A stretch of DNA of 64,000 bases from Syngnathus acus (taxonomy: Eukaryota > Chordata > Actinopteri > Syngnathiformes > Syngnathidae). The position numbers were made by a program, and so were the translations under genes. The first letter of the stretch is position 1. Each line of letters opens with the position of its first letter. Shown one piece after another: positions 62,501-64,000 of the stretch. The notes under the pieces are model-generated. The model was given only the letters and a program-made list of their open reading frames with translations. It ran no database searches and was not told the DNA's origin. The stretch is from the NCBI RefSeq assembly GCF_901709675.1, contig NC_051099.1, positions 8,244,001-8,308,000 on the forward strand, in the 5' to 3' direction.

Positions 62501-63278
62501 TCCGAATCATCTTTCCTCCAGCGGACCGTCGGAACAGGATCACCTTGAGCCGCACAGTGGAACTCCACACTCCCGTCTGCCAGCACCACTGCACTGCTGG
62601 GCCGCTTGAGGAACGTTGGACGCTCTAGTGGCCAAATACTTCAATTCAATCTCAGAATTCTTGACATCATTCCTCTTCCACATCAAAATCATCTTTCACT
62701 ACAGACGTTCCTTTTTACACAACAGAGTAGAATCTTCATATTAGGCCAAATGTATTTTTAAAGATCCTCGTAATGATTACTTGCATGTCTACTTCAAAGG
62801 TCATTAGTGGTGTATTACGTTTGGAGTATTTTCACCTTTGGAGTGCATTCTGCAAGATTATTCCCACAGCCTTGAATAGCTTTATACGGCTTTAGACGGT
62901 AGATTCCACACCCCAACCAAGGTCATCTCGCTGGGATACTGATAAGAGCTCAATTCCAATGGGAGATGTTTAGAAAAAGGGGTGGGAGGGATTGAGAATT
63001 AAGGCTGAAGGCTAAACTTTGGTTGTGGAAGGGAGTAAGATGCTCTTCAGGATTTTACCATCTTTAGTATTTTTAACACATTGACCGAAAGGATATTTGG
63101 ACAAAGTGATGCATTCTAACATTCAGGGAAAAAGAATTGCAAAGGTGCTGATGTTACCAAGCACAGTGAGTTCGGCGATTTCACTCTCACGCTCCCCAAC
63201 CATGTTGGTTCCAACACAAATGTATTTTCCTGCGTCGCTCTTCCTGCTGTTGGTGATCATCAGCTTGCCACTGCGGAT
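53329..63278 (-). CDS. robo1: robo1-like Roundabout receptor, gene-level entry (5' partial)
   Basis: Slit-binding Roundabout receptor on the opposite strand, convergent with robo2. Exons in transcript order: 63278-63158, 62624-62486, 62382-62255, optional 61753-61745, 61582-61458, 61371-61206, 60142-59937, 59861-59780, 59567-59399, 59298-59132, 59044-58923, 58336-58102, 57996-57875, 57716-57545, 57269-57072, 56357-56331, 56090-56051, 55902-55748, 55641-55288, 55218-55099, 55016-54881, 54629-54477, 54326-53971, 53818-53678, 53594-53329. The frame stays open for about 1299 residues: Ig2 second half, Ig3-Ig5, three FN3 domains, TM near residues 677-699, then the tail. ROBO1-type signatures are [38 protein letters not shown] (CC0) and QYNIIEQN (CC1). 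The proline motifs CC2 and CC3 are degenerate or absent. Ig1 and the first half of Ig2 lie beyond 64000. Confidence 0.95.
53678..53818 (-). CDS. robo1: robo1 exon: distal cytoplasmic tail
   Basis: Acceptor CACCTCAG, donor ACG|GTAAAA, 141 bp, phase 1 on both sides. It encodes [20 protein letters not shown], the conserved RPTSPVSTDSNMSAAV block of Robo1, then a basic stretch. Confidence 0.93.
53971..54326 (-). CDS. robo1: robo1 exon: acidic region and SVTGSMVN block
   Basis: Acceptor CTTGACAG, donor CAG|GTGAGG, 356 bp, phase 2 to 1. It encodes an acidic run ([10 protein letters not shown]), a His/Lys/Gln-rich stretch, then [27 protein letters not shown]-like [17 protein letters not shown] and GSFFTDGDF. 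The alanine-rich AQAVAAAAEYAG segment known after this in mammals is missing. Confidence 0.94.
54477..54629 (-). CDS. robo1: robo1 exon: cytoplasmic, [11 protein letters not shown] region
   Basis: Acceptor TTCCCCAG, donor CAG|GTAACA, 153 bp, phase 2 on both sides. It encodes [18 protein letters not shown] and AASSP, matching PTPPVRGAASSP of ROBO1, and ends with a His/Asn-rich stretch. Confidence 0.9.
54881..55016 (-). CDS. robo1: robo1 exon: cytoplasmic, degenerate CC2
   Basis: Acceptor TTTCTCAG, donor GAG|GTGGAC (weak), 136 bp, phase 1 to 2. It encodes [31 protein letters not shown] and DEYSLPMEK. In mammals the equivalent position carries the LPPPP CC2 core; here it reads ALSPPHA. Confidence 0.88.
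55099..55218 (-). CDS. robo1: robo1 exon: cytoplasmic, SSDRGS region
   Basis: Acceptor TTGTTCAG, donor CAG|GTAACG, 120 bp, phase 1 on both sides. It encodes [20 protein letters not shown] and GSNSTS, matching the [20 protein letters not shown] area of ROBO1. Confidence 0.92.
55288..55641 (-). CDS. robo1: robo1 exon: cytoplasmic, CC0 and CC1 motifs
   Basis: Acceptor CTATTTAG, donor AAG|GTAAAG, 354 bp, phase 1 on both sides. It encodes [35 protein letters not shown] (CC0), a proline stretch ([10 protein letters not shown]) and MQYNIIEQN (CC1). The tyrosines of CC0 and CC1 are intact. It is a defining Robo1 exon. Confidence 0.95.
55748..55902 (-). CDS. robo1: robo1 exon: cytoplasmic, DNWPN and DCSINCC region
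   Basis: Acceptor GGTTGCAG, donor CAG|GTTAGT, 155 bp, phase 2 to 1. It encodes [20 protein letters not shown], then [14 protein letters not shown] and SNMTTYSRP, a ROBO1-specific block. Its upstream intron begins with GC instead of GT. Confidence 0.94.
56051..56090 (-). CDS. robo1: robo1 exon: small cytoplasmic exon (40 bp), GC donor
   Basis: Acceptor TTTTTCAG, 40 bp, phase 1 to 2. It encodes [13 protein letters not shown], the counterpart of VTYQRGGEAVSSGG. The donor is CAG|GCAAGT, a GC-AG intron, and the join gives the conserved RPGLL. Confidence 0.9.
56331..56357 (-). CDS. robo1: robo1 exon: 27-bp VPSFTFTPT exon
   Basis: Acceptor TCTCTTCAG, donor CAG|GTAAAA, 27 bp, phase 1 on both sides. 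It encodes VPSFTFTPT, conserved in ROBO1 just after the TM region. I found no robo2 equivalent, so it is a useful paralogue marker. Confidence 0.9.
56358..57071. other. robo1: robo1 intron after the transmembrane exon
   Basis: About 0.7 kb with no recognised exon or repeat. Confidence 0.7.
57072..57269 (-). CDS. robo1: robo1 exon: juxtamembrane and transmembrane segment
   Basis: Acceptor TTTCCTAG, donor AAGG|GTCTGT (weak), 198 bp, phase 1 on both sides. It encodes [14 protein letters not shown], the hydrophobic helix through [13 protein letters not shown], and [18 protein letters not shown]. The frame meets a stop just past the donor, so splicing here is needed to reach VPSFTFTPT. Confidence 0.93.
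57545..57716 (-). CDS. robo1: robo1 exon: FN3-3, second half
   Basis: Acceptor TTTGACAG, donor TTTG|GTAAGA, 172 bp, phase 0 to 1. It encodes [38 protein letters not shown] and MFFQF. Confidence 0.95.
57875..57996 (-). CDS. robo1: robo1 exon: FN3-3, first half
   Basis: Acceptor TTTTGTAG, donor AAG|GTATGA, 122 bp, phase 1 to 0. It encodes [29 protein letters not shown] and VIQEYK, like the [17 protein letters not shown] stretch of ROBO1. Confidence 0.95.
58102..58336 (-). CDS. robo1: robo1 exon: FN3-2
   Basis: Acceptor CTGCACCAG, donor AAG|GTGAAT, 235 bp, phase 0 to 1. It encodes [38 protein letters not shown] and [13 protein letters not shown]. Confidence 0.95.
58701..58812 (+). mobile_element. 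Retroposon-like 3' tail ending in CTTTGA repeats
   Basis: A second copy of the element tail seen at 25951-26055, lying in a robo1 intron in the same orientation on the plus strand. TTTATTTATT-rich sequence precedes it (about 58585-58640). It ends with GACTTTGACTTT-type units. Confidence 0.75.
58923..59044 (-). CDS. robo1: robo1 exon: FN3-1/FN3-2 linker
   Basis: Acceptor ACTAAAAG, donor ATG|GTAAGT, 122 bp, phase 1 to 0. It encodes [15 protein letters not shown], then [12 protein letters not shown], matching VQRELGNAVLHLHNP. Confidence 0.93.
59132..59298 (-). CDS. robo1: robo1 exon: FN3-1, second half
   Basis: Acceptor TTTTGCAG, donor CTCG|GTCAGT, 167 bp, phase 2 to 1. It encodes [40 protein letters not shown] and SDSIRTL. 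Confidence 0.95.
59399..59567 (-). CDS. robo1: robo1 exon: FN3-1, first half
   Basis: Acceptor ATGTCAG, donor CAG|GTGAGA, 169 bp, phase 1 to 2. It encodes [17 protein letters not shown], then [20 protein letters not shown] and [13 protein letters not shown]. Confidence 0.95.
59780..59861 (-). CDS. robo1: robo1 exon: Ig5, second part
   Basis: Acceptor ATTCCTCAG, donor AGG|GTATGT, 82 bp, phase 0 to 1. It encodes [20 protein letters not shown] and TAYLQVE. Confidence 0.95.
59937..60142 (-). CDS. robo1: robo1 exon: Ig5, first part
   Basis: Acceptor TCCTATAG, donor AAG|GTACAG, 206 bp, phase 1 to 0. It encodes [19 protein letters not shown], the cysteine in [11 protein letters not shown], and [10 protein letters not shown]. 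Confidence 0.95.
60143..61205. other. robo1: robo1 intron between Ig4 and Ig5
   Basis: A 1.06-kb intron with short A-runs near 60300 and GAGA-rich stretches near 60830. No exon or repeat family was recognised. Confidence 0.7.
61206..61371 (-). CDS. robo1: robo1 exon: Ig4, second half
   Basis: Acceptor CCCTGCAG, donor GATT|GTGAGT, 166 bp, phase 0 to 1. It encodes [19 protein letters not shown], the cysteine in [20 protein letters not shown] and VTD. It is 6 bp shorter than the robo2 exon. Confidence 0.94.
61458..61582 (-). CDS. robo1: robo1 exon: Ig4, first half
   Basis: Acceptor CATTCCGCAG, donor GAA|GTAAGA, 125 bp, phase 1 to 0. It encodes [18 protein letters not shown], the cysteine in [19 protein letters not shown]. 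Confidence 0.95.
61745..61753 (-). CDS. robo1: robo1 9-bp microexon between Ig3 and Ig4
   Basis: On the minus strand nine bases TCAACTCTG lie between a TATAG acceptor and a GTAAGT donor, phase 1 on both sides. Inclusion adds three residues (VNS) between Ig3 and Ig4 without shifting the frame. Five YCAY motifs crowd the next ~35 intronic bases (61712-61735), the layout expected of a NOVA-enhanced exon. It occupies the same place as the robo2 microexon. Confidence 0.8.
62255..62382 (-). CDS. robo1: robo1 exon: Ig3, second half
   Basis: Acceptor TCTTTTAG, donor CACG|GTCAGT, 128 bp, phase 2 to 1. It encodes [20 protein letters not shown], the cysteine in [20 protein letters not shown]. Confidence 0.95.
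62486..62624 (-). CDS. robo1: robo1 exon: Ig3, first half
   Basis: Acceptor GCCACTAG, donor CAG|GTAAAT, 139 bp, phase 1 to 2. It encodes [19 protein letters not shown], the cysteine in [19 protein letters not shown]. Confidence 0.95.
63158..63278 (-). CDS. robo1: robo1 exon: Ig2, second half (first exon of robo1 in the window)
   Basis: Acceptor CGTTTAG, donor CTTG|GTAACA, 121 bp, phase 0 to 1. It encodes [19 protein letters not shown], the cysteine in [20 protein letters not shown]. The Ig2 first-half exon (DDFRQNP type) was looked for up to 64000 and not found. Confidence 0.95.
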
Positions 63279-64000
63279 CTAAACGTAAAAGCACACAGAA
63301 TATTTACACAGCTGTATTTGCACAAGCCCCTAGCAGCATCTCTCTGCGCATCATTTGTTAGTCACAAAGTGTGCATGATTTGGCCATAACTGCGGAACTT
63401 TGTATTAAAACGTACTACACATGTTTAAATGTGAATAATTACTTCTTACTGTACCTTTTGTTCATGTAACCATACCTTATGAGTAGCTTATAGTGTAATA
63501 ATATATCTGTGTACATCTGTATGCATCACAGAACGTAACTGCCTTGAGTCTTTTCCAAAGGTCAACCGATATAGTTACATAATTCATAACCGAGAACAAA
63601 GACCCTCCGCTTCTTTGTCGAGAGCCCCCTCTGATCTCCTGTCTGCTTACTTTGCCTTTAACAAACTTTTTAACTTTACTATTCTTATATCAGCAAACAC
63701 ACATCACGGTGTTTGCATTTTTTATATTATCCACTCTGCAACCCCGCAGGGCACAAAACCTGTCTTTATCTGAATGGAAGCCTTTGCGCAAATAGTCTTT
63801 CACTTCCCACTGTTGTAGATAATGCTTGTAGCACAACACAGCCGCAAGCGACTACAATAAGGAAGCAAACACACAAGGCCGAAGCAAGATGACGACAACC
63901 TTCTTTACAAAAATAAGCACTTGGCTTTTATAATAAAGCTTATTTAATTCAAGGACTTCTATTAATACTTAGCAGAGGTCAAGAAGTCAAAGGTCAAGGC
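63279..64000. other. robo1: robo1 intron reaching the window edge
   Basis: No exon was recognised on the minus strand; the missing 5' robo1 exons must lie beyond 64000. No repeat family was recognised. Confidence 0.7.

Noticed and set aside
1624-63278. Identity as the robo3/robo4 pair
   Set aside because: That pair is also convergent, but the minus gene has five-Ig Robo architecture with ROBO1 tail blocks ([24 protein letters not shown]), and the plus gene matches ROBO2 throughout FN3-3 and the tail.

Overview
The window is vertebrate nuclear DNA, almost certainly from a teleost fish with a fairly compact genome. The evidence is short exons with GT-AG introns in vertebrate phases, many (CA)n/(TG)n microsatellites, and interspersed repeats of kinds common in fish. 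I cannot name the species. There are no prokaryotic, viral or CRISPR features.

The window holds two Roundabout (Robo) axon-guidance receptor genes arranged tail to tail. Their coding exons were assembled by hand from splice sites, intron phases and similarity to vertebrate ROBO1/ROBO2. The plus-strand gene is robo2-like. It has 24 constitutive-looking coding exons from 1624 to 45749 plus a 12-bp microexon, encoding about 1374 residues: Ig1-Ig5, three fibronectin type III (FN3) domains, a transmembrane helix and a cytoplasmic tail. Only the signal-peptide and 5' exons lie outside. The minus-strand gene is robo1-like. It has 24 coding exons from 63278 down to 53329 plus a 9-bp microexon, encoding about 1299 residues from the second half of Ig2 to the C-terminus. 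Its 5' end lies beyond 64000.

Layout: 1-1623 is sequence upstream of the Ig1 exon. 1624-1950 is robo2 Ig1. 1951-26320 is a 24.4-kb intron with microsatellites, a 1.6-kb TA-flanked MITE-like element swollen by a 251-bp tandem repeat, and a retroposon tail. 26321-38812 holds robo2 Ig2 to transmembrane. 39680-45749 is the robo2 cytoplasmic tail. 45750-53328 is the 7.6-kb gap between the two stop codons, with at least three repeat insertions, one nested in another. 53329-57269 is the robo1 cytoplasmic tail and transmembrane segment, and 57545-63278 the robo1 ectodomain read backwards.

Robo1 and Robo2 are single-pass receptors for Slit ligands on growing axons and migrating cells. Ig1-Ig2 bind Slit, and short conserved tail motifs (CC0-CC3) recruit cytoplasmic partners. 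Many exon lengths are identical between the two genes, as expected of ancient duplicates. The points most worth checking are the paired Ig3/Ig4 microexons with dense YCAY (NOVA-type) motifs, a GC-AG intron in robo1, unequal loss of the CC2/CC3 proline motifs, uncertain 3' terminal exons of both genes, and the nested and expanded transposable elements. I found no wholly unknown system.
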